Shown piece after piece: positions 11,690-23,680 of a DNA stretch of 64,000 nt. Source of the stretch: Craterostigma plantagineum (taxonomy: Eukaryota > Streptophyta > Magnoliopsida > Lamiales > Linderniaceae); contig JAPQWV010000369.1 of NCBI GenBank assembly GCA_027422505.1, forward strand, positions 549,001 to 613,000, in the 5' to 3' direction. Below the pieces are notes generated by a model. That model saw nothing but the letters and a program-made list of their open reading frames with translations, was not told the DNA's origin and made no database searches. Position 1 is the stretch's first letter. Each line of letters opens with the position of its first letter. The position numbers were made by a program, and so were the translations under genes.

Positions 11690-11896
11690 ATAAATTGATA
11701 TTAGGAACACCGTAGTTCGGTACTTTAGCCACTGTGACGTCGACGTTTTCTTTGTTTTTACTATTTGCGTTATTTGTGTTACTTGCATTAGTTGTTTTCC
11801 TGCGTCGTTATTGATTTCGTATTTTTATTCGGCGTATTTGTTTACTTTTTTGCTAATCTTTATTTCTCACTCATTGAAGGTACGATTCAACGGTGA

Positions 11897-13935
11897 ATGA
11901 CCCGAAGCCATCCATCGGGTCCCATCGTTGACGCAGACCCGGATTTCGAGCGGAAGTTACGAAGGATACTGAAGTACGATACCGAAGGAGCATCCACCAG
12001 CTCTCAGGATCCGTTAGTCTGTTATTCAGAGGATAGTTCGCAGGAATCCATCCAAAATTCACGTATAGAGACAACCGTAGATAGTCCCAACACAGAAGTA
12101 GACATGGCGGACCACCGAGTGCCCGTCCACAACATTCCAGAGGAGGAACCATCGCTTCAGGACCTCCTCAAGAATGCCGCGCTAGGCGGTACGGAATCGG
12201 CGATTGTCATCCCGCCGATCGAGAACAACAATTTTGAACTGAAGCATTCTTGGCTTCAGATGATTTTCAGACGGCCCAGTTCGAGGGCAACCCCGATGAC
12301 GATCCTTACTCCCATCTGAAGGCGTTACTGACGGTCACCGACACCATCAAAATCAATGGTGTTCCGGGCGACGCGATTAAGCTCATGTTGTTCCCTTGCT
12401 CTTTGAAGTTCAGAGCCAATGATTGGCTTGAGATGTTACCACCTCGCTCAATCACTACATGGGAGGAGCTGCGAGCCGCGTTTATCGGCCACTACTTCCC
12501 ACTGTCGAAGGTGCTACGATTGAAGACAGAAATATCTTTATTCCACCAGAAGGAGTCTGAAAATCTTTACGAGGTGTGGGAGCGTTACAAGGCATTATTG
12601 AAGAGATGCCCACAGCACGGGATGTCGAAGGTAGCCCAGATCAACCGATTTCACGAGGGGCTCAATGACCAGACAGTCCATATGTTAGACGGAGCCGCCG
12701 GAGGAGGACTCGTGAAGCTCAACGCAACCGACGCTTGGAACCTCATTGAGGACTACTCGAGGAACAGTTTCATGAGGGGCAATACCAGGATGAAGACGAC
12801 AGACGTATTTTGAGTGAGCGAGGAGACGGCCACTAACGCGAAGATCGAGGCGCTCCAGCAACAAATCGCCTCGACGAACTCTCAGTTGCAGACGGTGATT
12901 GGTGCATTGCTTCCCAAATCCGGGCAGACTCAGCCCGTGAACGCCGTGGCCACCACCACACCGACACAGCACACGCCTTACGTGCCATTATGCGGGATTT
13001 GCGACGCAGCCCACGAGACCTCAGATTGCCAACTTGGGCAGCCGCTGGAACACGTAGATTATATGGGAAATTATCAAGGCGGCCAGCGAAGTTTCCAGCC
13101 CCGGGCACATCCAAACCTGGCGTACGGGAATCCGAACCATCAGAGCCAAGGGCCACCACGACAGTACCAGAACGCGCCCGCGGGAGGATCCGACGACATG
13201 AGGGAGATGAAGGACATGATGAAGAGACTCCTCACGAATTTCAGTAGCACCACCGCAGCCCACGAGAGCCGTATGACGAAGATGGAGGAGTACATGGAGG
13301 CGAACGACTTGCGTGCTCAGAACACAGATGCCTCGCTCAAAAAGCTAGAGCAGCAGATGTGCCAGATGGCGAAGTAGTTGGCTGGGCGTACCCAGGGATC
13401 GCTCCCAAGCTACACCGAGCCAAATCCTAAGGAGTACTGCAAGGCGGTGACGCTGAGGAATGGGCGAGAATTGCAAGAAGTGCCCGCCAAAAAGAAGGCC
13501 AGGGAGAATGCCAACTTTGAGAGCCACGACGAGCCCGAAGTTGAAGAAATCAGGGCCGACGATGTCGAGAAGGCCGACGCTGAGAAGGAGAAGGACGAGC
13601 CCGAGGAGGAAAAGGTGACGGAGATCCAGCAGCCACCAGTGAAGCCATACCAGCCGAAGATCCCATACCCAGCTCGACTGAAGAAGGACAAGAATGAGGC
13701 GCAGTTTGGTAAATTCATGGGTATGTGTAAAGAGTTGCATATTAACTTACCTTTCGTTGAAGCTATTATGCAGATGCCCAGCTTCGCCAAGTTCTTGAAG
13801 GATCTGCTGACGAACAGAAGGAAGCTCGAACATGTCTCCACCGTTTGCCTAAGAGGAGGGTGCTCAGCGATTCTCCAAAGCAAGATCCCTAAGAAGCTCA
13901 ATGATCCAGGGAGTTTCACTATTCCTATCTTATAG
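11897..13935 (+). pseudogene. Athila-type gag (Athila-A)
   Basis: The gag polyprotein would form the virus-like particle and bind element RNA. It is readable in four blocks. The N-terminal part runs 11897-12270 and ends by a one-base deletion near 12267. The capsid-like part follows (about 12262-12813: TAQFEGNPDDDPYSHLKA, RAAFIGHYFPLSKVLRLK, QINRFHEGL). A Gly codon changed to TGA ends that block at 12813. The next block to 13377 has the zinc knuckle CGICDAAHETSDC and a coiled-coil-like MREMKDMMKRL region. A Gln-to-TAG change closes it. The last block to 13935 holds a proline/acidic linker and LHINLPFVEAIMQMPSFAKF. The other Athila copies in the window begin at MADHR, so this one has an N-terminal extension of about 70 residues. 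Confidence 0.88.
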
Positions 13936-14524
13936 GAGATCTAGTGATTGAGCGTGCGTTAGCAGATCTAGGCGCTAGCATTAATCTTATGCCGTATTCT
14001 ATGTTCAAGCGTTTAGGATTAGGCGAGCCACACCCACTAGAATGAGCCTCCAACTAGCTGATAGGTCGTTGAAGTATCCTCGAGGTGTTATCGAGGATGT
14101 CTTAGTTAATGTCGATAAATTTGTGATTCTCGCAGATTTCGTTATTTAAGATATGGAGGAAGACGAGAATGTTCCCCTGATTTTAGGTAGACCGTTCCTA
14201 GCGACGGGGGAGACCATGATAGACGTTAGGAATGGGACTTTGACCATGACAGTAGACGGCGAGAAAGTTACCTTTAATATGGCCGACTCGATGAAAAAGA
14301 GCGGCGAGCAAGATGATAAATGTTACTTTTTGGACGTATTTGACCACGACTTTCTCTTTTCCGTGCAAGGTCTGTCACAGGTCGACGATCACGACATGCA
14401 TACACTTATGGCGATCGATGAGTGTGGGGAAGAGGTCGACGAGCCAATCATAGCTATCGACGAGAGCAGCAAAGAGGGCAAAGAAAAGAGCTCGGTCGAG
14501 GAGCCACCGGTCCTGGAATTGTAG
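13936..14524 (+). pseudogene. Athila-type aspartic protease (Athila-A)
   Basis: The retropepsin domain should process the polyprotein. The active-site region reads [17 protein letters not shown] (about 13954-14005). This Athila-type site has DLGAS where most elements have D[ST]GA. A one-base deletion near 14030 and a stop near 14148 break the frame. The rest is open from 14153: ENVPLILGRPFLATGETMID, then VRNGTLTMTVDGEKVTFNMA, then an acidic tail. A Lys-to-TAG change at 14522 ends it. Inference: inactive. Confidence 0.85.
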
Positions 14525-15386
14525 CCGCTGCCCGACCACCTCGAGTACGCATTTCTGAGCAACAATGGAGGGCTGCCGGTCATCATCTCGTCGAACCTCG
14601 ACGACGGACAGAAGGGCCAGCTCTTGGATGTGTTGAAGGCGCACAAGAAGGCGTTGGCGTGGATGATATCCGACATAAGGGGTATCAACCCGAGCTATTG
14701 CACACACAAGATCCTCATGGAGGACGATTTCAAGCCGGTCGCTCAACGCCAAAGGCGGCTCAACCCCAACATGAAGGACGTGGTAAAGAAGGAGGTGATC
14801 AAATTGCTAGACGCAGGGATGATCTATCCCATTTCAGACAGCGCATGGGTCAGCTCGGTCCAAGTAGTTCCAAAGAAAGGAGGCATGACGGTCGTCACCA
14901 ACGACAAGAACGAACTAATCCCGACGAGAACCGTGACCGGCTGGCGCGTCTGCATCGACTACAAGAAGTTGAACGATGCCACGCGAAAGGATCATTTCCC
15001 TTTACCATTTATTGATCAAATGCTAGAAAAGTTAGCGGGTCACTCATTTTACTGTTTTCTTGATGGCTTGTCAGGTTATTCACAGATCCCCATAGCACCC
15101 GAGGACCAAGAAAAGACGACGTTCACTTGTCCGTTCAGAACGTTCGCGTACCGAAGGATGCCTTTCGGCTTATGCAATGCCCCAACCACCTTCCAGCGAT
15201 GCATGATGGCAATATTCGACGAATTGGTAGGTAGGGTAATGGAGGTATTTGTGGACGATTTTTCTATTTTCGGGTCGTCGTTTGAAGCATGCTTGTCAAA
15301 TCTGAACTCGTACTCGCACGATGCGAGGAAACGAACTTGGCACTTAATTGGGAAAAGTGCCACTTCATGGTTCGAGAGGGTATAGT
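14525..15386 (+). pseudogene. Athila-type reverse transcriptase, N-terminal two thirds (Athila-A)
   Basis: The RT copies element RNA to cDNA. The open frame has ILMEDDFKPVAQRQRRLNPN, MIYPISDSAWVSSVQVVPKK, RVCIDYKKLNDATRKDHFPL, then MPFGLCNAPTTFQRCMMAIF and the catalytic FVDD (VMEVFVDDFSIFGSS at about 15238-15282). A one-base change near 15303 shifts the frame. In the shifted frame the sequence still reads toward HFMVREGI, and is cut at 15386 by T1. The domain resumes at 28134 with [10 protein letters not shown]. The duplicated ATAGT at the two cut ends shows the break is an insertion. Confidence 0.9.
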
Positions 15387-16139
15387 TGTAGCACCCGGGT
15401 TCCCCGTAAGTATTTAGGGCCAATAAATTAGCAAAATGCTACTTCGTGATTTGTGTGCATTTAGGTGAATTATGCGCATTAACGTGACTTATGTGCATTA
15501 TGCGACTTATGTGCTATTAATTCGGGCCTATATGATTTTATACGTACGTGATTATCGACTTCATAAGTGCCTTATGTGATTTTCGTGGATTCCGTGAGAT
15601 AATTATATGACTAGAGGTTAATTTCCGTGCACGCTCCACGCCTACGAGACTTTACGAACGTCCGTGAGTATATGCAACGACCTAAGTGATTAGGGTAAAT
15701 TAATTTAGGTGGGAAATTTTGAAGTTTGGGCCAAGAGAAATTGAATAATATAGTTGGGCCAAACATGCTAACTTAGGCCCAAATTATATTTAACCAAGCC
15801 TTAGAAACAAGGCTCCCTAAATTAAGGAAATCCCACGCCTTGAAGTCCCCTCACTACGTCTCCTCTTCATTAAAATAACTACCTCACTACCCAAACTCCC
15901 TAACCTCACCAAGAAACCACGAAATTGAAAGGAGAAGGAAACGGAGCCGAGAGGGATTTCACTCAAAGAACACGCCAACTAGATTGAAGATTGAAGCTAG
16001 TAAGTGAAGTATCACCCTTACAACTCTTATAATTTCGTAATTTAAGTTGCCTAAGTGTTTAGCTTCGAAAGTTTATGGAAGAACCGAGAAATTAGGGCAT
16101 AAGATTGACGGGGAAGAACCTTAGTTGAGGGGTAGATAC

Positions 16140-16630
16140 GTACTTAAGGCTAAATTTTCTAACTTTGCGAACCGTAAGCCACTTTGCGAACTCAAACTGG
16201 CAAGCCATAAATTAGCGGACTCATGATGTTTTACGGGTCGTGGCCATCTTGCGAATCCATGCTTTTGCGGGCCCATGCACTTTGCGAACTCGGTAAAATG
16301 TCGCGAATTGGGGACGTTTCGCGGGTTCAACCAGGGTTTGCGAATCCATGATGGTTCGCGAACTCGGAACTTTGTGGATCCAAGGTTTGCGAGTCCCCAA
16401 AGGTCGCGAAATCACCTTGCGAACTCGCCACCTTTGCGGGCCGAACAAGGGTTCGTAAACTTGTTCGTTTGCGGGTCCATACACTTCGCGGGCTGAAGAG
16501 CTTTGCGAACCCCAAGCGGTTAGGAACTTTGCGACTCTATTTTGCGGGTTCATGCACTTTGCGGGTCCTAGTTGGCGAACTGAGTTTACGAATTCAAGGA
16601 TTTGCGAACTCAAACACTTCGCAAATCAAC
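16140..16630 (+). repeat. Irregular short-motif array (TTTGCGAAC / TTTGCGGGT) in the T1 5' LTR
   Basis: About 20 copies of TTGCGAA or TTGCGGG, each followed by CTC, TCC, CC or similar, spaced roughly 15-30 bp with irregular intervals. The spacers differ, so it is not a simple tandem repeat. The equivalent array in the 3' LTR is nearly the same. Solo LTRs of the same family carry a different motif at this position. Confidence 0.8.
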
Positions 16631-17082
16631 TTCACGAATTGAACCCCTTGGATTGAAACGAATTAAGTTAAAAAAAAAAAACTATCGCCTTTTTAGGAAA
16701 AATATTTTCGCACATTTAATAAGAAAAATATTCCGATTCCAATGAGCATAGGCTCTTTCAACGCCCGATCATAATTGGCATGTCGGTGTCCTATTTGCGG
16801 AAGGAGCAACCTGGATTGTCGTAGGCATAGGCTAACTGGCGTAGGCAACTGCCCTATTTGCGGAAGGAGCAACCTGGAAGGAGCGACCTAGGGGGAATCC
16901 TAGCGTAGGCTACCAGCGTGGGCTACCGTATGACAGAGGGGACGACCTGGGAGGGTGAGACCTAGGGAGACCTAGCGTAGGCTACCCAGCGTGGGTCGCT
17001 GTCACGATCCTATTGAGGACATTTGAGCTCTTAGTGGTGCATAGTAAGTGCGTCGCGGGCCCCGAGTGATACTAGTCTGAGT

Positions 17083-17215
17083 ACTAGGAGCATTGGCGTG
17101 GATCGCCTTTGCAGAGTGTTATATGCATCGGCGCGGATTGCCTTTGCGAGTGTTATATGCATCGGCGCGGATTGCCTTTGCGAGTGTTATATGCATCGAC
17201 GCGGATTGTCGTTGC
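17083..17215 (+). repeat. 34-bp tandem repeat in the T1 5' LTR
   Basis: The unit TGTTATATGCATCGGCGCGG plus ATTGCCTTTGCGAG starts at 17117, 17151 and 17185, a strict 34-bp period, with a degenerate copy on the left. The small open frame across it is a by-product of the repeat. Equivalent arrays occur at about 27590-27715 and, on the minus strand, at about 48835-48950. Confidence 0.85.
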
Positions 17216-17634
17216 GGGGGAGTGTCACATGCATACATGCATGATTTCTGCTTACTGAGCCTCGGTGGCTCATTCCATATGTTGTGTGTTGTAGGCACCG
17301 ACGACCACGGTATGTGATCGTGTTGAAAGACAAGGCCGATCTTTTGGAGCTTCGCGCTGCTTTTGGGGTGGACGTGTGTGTGTGGATGACGACCTGTGAG
17401 GCCGGGCGCATAGGAGCTTTTGCTGTGCCGACATACCTTCGCCGTTGTAGTTAGACCATGTCTGCAACCTAATGTTCGACATGCATTCTTTTGTCTTGTG
17501 TAGAACGATGTTCCATTCCATAAATGAAAAATGAAAAATTTGTACGCGTTTTCGGTGCACTTCTTTATTTACAAATTAGCTAGGCACGTAGAATGCGCTA
17601 GAATAGGCGGTTAGGAAGTCGGGTCGCGACAGGG

Positions 17635-17647
17635 TGGTATCAGAGCT
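17635..17647 (+). other. Primer-binding site for initiator tRNA-Met (T1)
   Basis: TGGTATCAGAGCT follows the LTR end by three bases. This is the standard primer site of Tekay and many other plant LTR elements. Confidence 0.92.
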
Positions 17648-17786
17648 TCGGTCACAGGTTCTGTAGACTGTCCACACACACGCACCCAAAAGAGCGGAAG
17701 CGGCCTTGCAAGTAAGTGTTAAGTCTACGTGAATTTCTATGTTGTATAATTTATTGGCCATAGGACACTCAGGATAGGGTATAGAG

Positions 17787-19010
17787 ATGGTAAGAACGAG
17801 AGGTGAGTCGAGTGGTGGCGACGACCAGAACAGGGGAAACACGGCCCCTCCCGACAATCGGGACGCGACGATCTTCCAACTGACGGAACTAGTCCGCCAG
17901 CAGTCGACGCAGATCCAACAACTGATCCAGCAGAATGCTGCTAACACTGGGCCAACTCAGGCAGAAAGGACTGAGATGGTGGGAGAACGATTTAGGAGGT
18001 TGAACCCACCAACCTTCGAAGACACAGCTGACTCGACAGCAGCTGAGGATTGGTTGAGGACTCTCGAGTGTATGTTCGTCTATAGCAGTGTTCCGGAGGC
18101 AGAAAAGGCCCTCTGTGCTGCGTTCCTACTACGAGGGAGCGCAGGACACTGGTGGGACACCATCATGGTGTTGGAGAACCCCGCTACAATGAGCTGGGAA
18201 AGATTCAAGGAATTGTTCAGGGGCAAGTACCTCACCGCCCCAATTCGAGCACAGCGCCAGAACGAATTCATCAATCTCAGGCAGGGGCCCATGACAGTGG
18301 CCGAGTACATAAGGAAGTTTGAGCAGCTGTCCAGGTTTGCTGCTCACATGATCAGCACGGAAGCCCTAAAAGTCGAACGCTTCCTGGAAGGATTGAAGCA
18401 TGAGCTCTACAGGGTCGTGAGCATGGCAGGGATTCAGGGAGCTACATACTCTCAGGTAGCAGAAAGAGCTATGGTAGCCGAACAGGCGGAGGCCAGGATC
18501 GTGAAGGCACAAGAGGCTAAACGCAAATTCGCTCAGATGCAAGGAGCTCAATGGAGTGGAGGAGACCCGAAACGGCAGTTTATGCCTAGAGGGGGCAAGA
18601 AGAGATTCCAGAACCGGCCTCCTCAACAGCCTCAGGGAATGATGAACAGACCACCGAACCCAAACCAGAATCAAGGGGCAGCTCAATTCCCTAACTGTCA
18701 GAGGTGTGGAAGGACGCACTTTGGGAACTGCAACACGCCAGCTAATGCGTGCTTCAGATGTGGGAAGATAGGTCACTTCGCAAAGCAGTGCCCTGAAAAC
18801 ATTCCAGGGAATCAGGCAGGAAACCCAGTAAGACCCCCGATGGTGCCAGCACGGGTGTACACCATCACGTCCGAGGAAGCAGAGAACAACCCGGAGGTGG
18901 TAACAGGTACCCTACCGATCCATCAAACTCCCACGTGCATTCTAGTAGATTCCGGGGCGAACCACTCGTTTGCGTCTGTAAAGTGTGATGAAACTCGGGG
19001 TAACGCCTGA
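17787..19010 (+). CDS. Tekay-type gag and protease start (T1)
   Basis: An unbroken frame of 407 codons starting [11 protein letters not shown], about 140 bp after the primer site. Residues about 65-250 form the retrotransposon gag (capsid-like) domain, with [33 protein letters not shown], and [21 protein letters not shown] zinc knuckle [14 protein letters not shown] (CX2CX4HX4C) is at about residues 322-335. A possible second cysteine cluster lies just before it ([12 protein letters not shown]). The protease active site [13 protein letters not shown] is near the end. A one-base change near 18985 shifts the frame into that of RT. The gag itself looks intact, unlike the other gags in the window. 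Confidence 0.9.
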   Translation: MVRTRGESSGGDDQNRGNTAPPDNRDATIFQLTELVRQQSTQIQQLIQQNAANTGPTQAERTEMVGERFRRLNPPTFEDTADSTAAEDWLRTLECMFVYSSVPEAEKALCAAFLLRGSAGHWWDTIMVLENPATMSWERFKELFRGKYLTAPIRAQRQNEFINLRQGPMTVAEYIRKFEQLSRFAAHMISTEALKVERFLEGLKHELYRVVSMAGIQGATYSQVAERAMVAEQAEARIVKAQEAKRKFAQMQGAQWSGGDPKRQFMPRGGKKRFQNRPPQQPQGMMNRPPNPNQNQGAAQFPNCQRCGRTHFGNCNTPANACFRCGKIGHFAKQCPENIPGNQAGNPVRPPMVPARVYTITSEEAENNPEVVTGTLPIHQTPTCILVDSGANHSFASVKCDETRGNA

Positions 19011-20458
19011 GCGAGTAGATTACGAATATAGCGTAGCAATTCCAAGCGGGGCACCAACTAGGACTAGCCAAATGTTAAGAAATTGCCCAATCTTAATCGG
19101 TAATAGAGAATTGCCTGTAGACCTGATAGTCATTCCGATGGACGACTACGAGGTGATCCTCGGGATGGACTGGCTCTCAAAATACGGAGCAGTGATGGAC
19201 TGTAACCGTAAAGTAGTTACGTTTAGCTTAGAAGGGGAAGAACCTTTCACCTTCAAGGGAACAATGAAGGGGAGAGGCACTCTGAAGATATCAGCCTTAA
19301 AAGCTCAGCGATTAGTCAATTCCAGATGCGAGGCATACCTGGTGTTCGCGCTGAAGGCAGAAGAGAATACCCCCACGAAACTCGAAGACGTACTAGTGAT
19401 TAAGGATTTCCCAGATGTATTTCCAGAAGAATTGCCGGGATTACCCCCAGATAGAGAAATTGAGTTTACGATTGACCTGGTGCCGGGAGCAGCACCAGTG
19501 TCCAAGGCTCCATATCGATTAGCGCCAACCGAATTAAAGGAGTTGAAGGAACAAATAGATGAACTCCTACAGAAAGGATTCATTCAGACCAGCTTTTCTC
19601 CCTGGGGAGCGCCAGTCCTGTTCGTACGAAAGAAGGATGGCTCGATGAGACTGTGTATAGATTACAGGGAGCTTAACAAGCTGATGATCAAAAATAAGTA
19701 TCCACTACCCCGAATAGACGACCTCTTCGACCAATTACAAGGCGCCACAGTATTTTCTAAGATCGACTTGAGGTCGGGTTACCATCAACTGAAAATCCGC
19801 AAGGAAGATGTTCCCAAAACGGCGTTCAGTACCAGATACGGGCATTTTGAATTTCTAGTCATGCCCTTTGGACTGACGAACGCACCGGCGGCCTTCATGG
19901 ATCTAATGAACCGGGTGTTCGAAGCCTATCTAGACAAGTTTGTAATTGTTTTTATAGATGACATCCTCATCTATTCCAAGACGAAGGAGGAGCACGAGCA
20001 ACACCTACGATTAGTACTCGGGGTATTGAGGGAAAAGCAGCTGTACGCCAAGTTCAAAAAGTGTGAATTCTGGCTGAACCAGGTGGCATTCTTGGGGCAC
20101 ATCGTCTCGGGAGCAGGAATCTCGGTGGACCCGAGCAAAATCGAAGCAATTAATGATTGGCCACAGCCGACCAACGTAACGGAAGTACGGAGCTTCCTAG
20201 GCTTAGCAGGCTACTACCGGAAGTTTATAAAAGATTTTTCGAAAATTGCCTCAACATTGACAAAGTTGACCCGAAAGAATACTCCTTTTCAATGGAGCGA
20301 AGAATGTGAATGGAGCTTCAACGACTCGACATGGAGATTGTACCATTGGGAGAAGTCGAGGTGAAATTAGCATCCCTAACTCTGCAACCAACGCTACTGG
20401 AGCAGATCAAAAAGGCACAGGAAAACGACGAGTTTTACTTGAAGACTAAGGAAGCGCA
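18985..20458 (+). pseudogene. Tekay-type protease C-terminus and reverse transcriptase; RNase H deleted (T1)
   Basis: Open from 18985 to 20364. The protease flap region reads [22 protein letters not shown] follows: [60 protein letters not shown] and the catalytic FIDD ([13 protein letters not shown], about 19951-19980) intact, then [20 protein letters not shown]. At about 20325 the frame jumps from WSFN to a later part ([20 protein letters not shown]). By comparison with T2 this removes roughly 140-150 codons, the RNase H domain. The polyprotein then continues to 20458 and is cut by a solo LTR. Confidence 0.9.
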
Positions 20459-23400
20459 TGTAGCACCCGGGTTCCCCGTAAGTATTTAGGGCCAATAAAT
20501 TAGCAAAATGTGACTTCGTGATTTATGTGCATTAAGGTGAATTATGTGCATAAACGTGAATTACGTGCTCATTAAGTGAAGCTTCGTGTTTTACGAAATT
20601 GGGTGCAATTAAATGGTGCTAAGTGACCCTTAATTTATCTAGCAATTTTCGAAAATAGACTACAATTTTAGTGGGCTAGGTTTAAAGTTAGGCCCAATAT
20701 TGATTTAGGCCCAAACCACAAATAAAACAATTTAGGGACAAACTTCCCTAAAATAGGGAGTGCCCACGCCACCCCACACTTTATCTACCATAAGCTAAAG
20801 AAAATATCTAAGTTAATTATTCAAAACTCCACACCCACACTTGAAAGCCAACGAAAGGAAGAAGAAGAGAAGGAGGAAGCTGAGACGGATTTTCGAACCC
20901 AAAGCACTCCAAGAAGTTGAAGATCGAAATTGGTAAGTAAAGCTAGCTTCTAAACTAATTCGACATCTTGTATCAAGATTAGTTAGTTAAACATGTTTAG
21001 GGTTAGAAGATTTCCGAGACGAGGGAGCCATAAATTCGTGTTAAATGTTCTAAGGGTAGAGGAGAGGTTTAAAGCTTGAAATTCTAGGGAGAACAAGCTA
21101 AGAATCTCGTTCGGTAGGGATAAAGAATCGAAGATGATGAAAATGTCGAAAACACAATGTCGAATGGTTAGGAAAAATGTCGATATAAAGTCGAGGCAAA
21201 TAGTAAATGTCGAGGTTGAGATTAAAATGCATGTCGACATTTCCATTGTACAAAATGTCGACGCATAAATGTCGAGGTCTCTATCCGGGTAAATGTCGAA
21301 ATGAAAGGAATAAAATGTCGAGCTAGAAGTTGATATAAATGTCGAAACCCTCATAGGAAAAAGATGTCGGGACATCCTAAGGTAAAATGTCGACATGTTG
21401 AATAAGATGTCGACTTAGCATGTCGATATTTTACACTATATAAATGTCGAGACCTTCACATAAGTTATATCGAGATTTAGGGTTAATAATATGTCGAATG
21501 ATAGAATGCCGAGTAAAATGTCGAGAAGCTATGGCGAAATGTCGAGACCTCTAATTGAAATAAATGTCGAGTTCTTAAATCATTTAAATGTCGAGTCCTT
21601 TCACCTAGGCGAAATGTCGAGTGGAAATTGAGCATGAAATGTCGAAATACATGTTTGGAATTTATGTCGACATCTTATGTACTAAAATGACGAGGTAAAT
21701 GTCGAAACCCTAAAAATGCCGAAGTGTTAAGAAAAGATGTCGAGATATCCTAAAAGTAAAATGTCGAAACGTTAAAAAGGGGATGTCGAACTGTTAGGAT
21801 AAATGTCGAATGATAGCTAAAATGTCGAGCTTACATATCGAGATTTATATAATGTCGAGATGTCTAACGATAAATGTCGAAACCCTCAAAATGTCGAAGT
21901 GTTAAGGAGAAATGTCGAAACCTTGTTAGGAAATATGTCGAGACCTATGTTGAATTTATGTCTATATATATCACATCGAGATTTTTGTAATGTCGAACGA
22001 AATTAAGAACAAAATGTCGAGATCTTTAAATCGTTTAAATGTCGAGATTTCTAAATGTCGAGACCCTTTAATAAAATGTCGAAATGACAAAGTAAAATGT
22101 CGAAACTTGAAAATGTCGAGATCCTCAAATAACTCAAATGTCGAAATCTTTGAGAAAATATCGAAGTGAAGTTCGAAGATTTGCTTCCAGTATCGACATT
22201 TAATATAAGAAATGTCGAAGATCATGTTAAAATGTATATCGACATTTTGTTTAAAATATCGAAGCACATGGCACGATTTTGAATTCGTAGGAACCCGAGA
22301 TTTATCCACATGCCGAGATTAAGTATGGAATCGAGATTTTCTTTATAATGTCGAGATTTAATTTAACCAACGACTCGAAATCTATTTTAACCCATGATGT
22401 ACATATAGGGCTTGAAGATTAACATACTTAAACCATTAAATAAAATAGCGCACTGACACCAATATTTCATGCCTAAGGTCGGGACTTAGGAACACCTACG
22501 GGTCAGGTGACTGCTAATCTACGGACAACAAGTAAGTAGAAATCCAACTACAACACACAACTTGTGTTACGTGCCCAAATTGCGTGATTAAATGCCTACG
22601 TGTTTTTATGAATTTCGTAAATTGATTGAAGTATTTAAATGTGGTAAGTCTATGTTGCATCTACCTGCATCTGCATATGCATACTCACGTGCACACACGA
22701 ACTCGTGAGGGAGGGTCGTGGGGTTGAGTGTGCATACCATTATGTCGCTTGTATGCGACTAAGACCCGCCGATATAGGCCGGTGTGTCGACTCGTAGTTG
22801 AGTCATGGACGACTTCTATGGCACCCTATATGGCGTACGACGCCGATTATTATTGAGGCAGGAGGAGCGACCCAAGAAGGAGCGACCTAGCTATGCTAGC
22901 GTAGGCTAACTGGCATAGGCAACTGCCCTATTTGCGGAAGGAGCGACCTGGAAGGAGCGACCTAGGGGGAATCCTAGCGTAGGCTACCAGCGTGGGCTAC
23001 CGTATGACAGAGGGGACGACCTGGGAGGGTGCGACCTAGGGAGACCTAGCGTAGGCTACCCAGCGTGGGTCGCTGTCACGATCCTATTGAGGACATTTGA
23101 GCTCATAGTGGTGCACAGTAAGTGCGTCGCGGGCCCTGAGTGATACTAGTATGAGTACTAGGAGCATTGGCGCGGATCGCCTTCGCGTAGTGTTATGTGC
23201 ATCGGCGTGGATTGCCTTTGCGTAGTGATGTTATGCATCGGCGTGGATTGCCTTTGCAGGGGAGTGACACGTGCATACATGCATGATTTCTGCTTACTGA
23301 GCCTCGGTGGCTCATTCCTTACGTTGTGTGTTGTAGGCACCGACGACCACGGTATGTGATCGTATTGAAAGACAAGGCCGACCTTTTGAAGCTTCGTGCT

Positions 23401-23680
23401 GCTTTTGGGGATGGACGTGTGTGTGTGGATGACGACCTGTGAGGCCGGGCGCATAGGAGCTTTTGCTGTGCCGACACACCTTCGCCGTTGTAGTTAGACC
23501 ATGTCTAGAACCTGATGTTCGACATGCATTCTTTTGTCTTGTATAGAACAATGTTTCATTCCATATATGAAAATGAAAAAAAAAAAATTGTACGCGTTTT
23601 CGGTGCATTTCTTTATTTACAAACTCGCTAGGCACGTAGGAATGCGCTAGGTTAGGCGGTTAGGAAGTCGGGTCGCGACA
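20459..23680 (+). repeat. Solo LTR S1 of the Tekay-like family, inserted in T1 pol
   Basis: It starts TGTAGCACCCGGG, ends GGGTCGCGACA, and is 3,222 bp long. It is flanked by a perfect 5-bp target duplication GCGCA (20454-20458 and 23681-23685). No internal region is present, so it is a solo LTR left by LTR-LTR recombination. The duplication keeps the T1 frame open on both sides (KTKEAH, then AQTEQPTTDF). It has the family's conserved 5' start and 3' third, but its central array is TGTCGA-based instead of TTTGCG-based. Confidence 0.93.
21139..22355 (+). repeat. TGTCGA short-motif array inside solo LTR S1
   Basis: I count about 43 copies of TGTCGA across 1.2 kb, usually as AAATGTCGAA or AAATGTCGAG, with AT-rich spacers of varying length (mostly about 15-40 bp). 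Some near copies (TATCGA, TGCCGA) look like decayed units. There is no constant repeat-spacer structure. The frame conservation is poor, so it is non-coding. Confidence 0.9.

Larger units (their letters stand above)
15387..17631 (+). repeat. 5' LTR of T1
   Basis: It runs from TGTAGCACCCGGG to GGGTCGCGACA, 2,245 bp, and is directly followed by the primer site. Compared with the 3' LTR it lacks the segment equivalent to about 26665-27369 (joint at about 16791) and about 290 bp equivalent to about 25875-26168. It carries the TTTGCGAA-type array, the GCGACCT-rich part, the 34-bp repeats and a hairpin GAGCCTCGGTGGCTC (about 17257-17271). Confidence 0.92.

Noticed and set aside
13345..13919. Minus-strand frames of 131-169 codons across gag
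   Set aside because: They are shadows of the well-supported plus-strand gag and have no domain of their own.
17093..17317. Small frame over the 34-bp repeats as a short protein
   Set aside because: The repeating peptide follows from the tandem repeat and the frame recurs in both orientations of the LTR in different copies.
21139..22355. TGTCGA repeats considered as a CRISPR-like or satellite array
   Set aside because: The repeat core is only six bases, spacing is irregular, and the context is a plant LTR. There is no constant repeat-spacer pattern.
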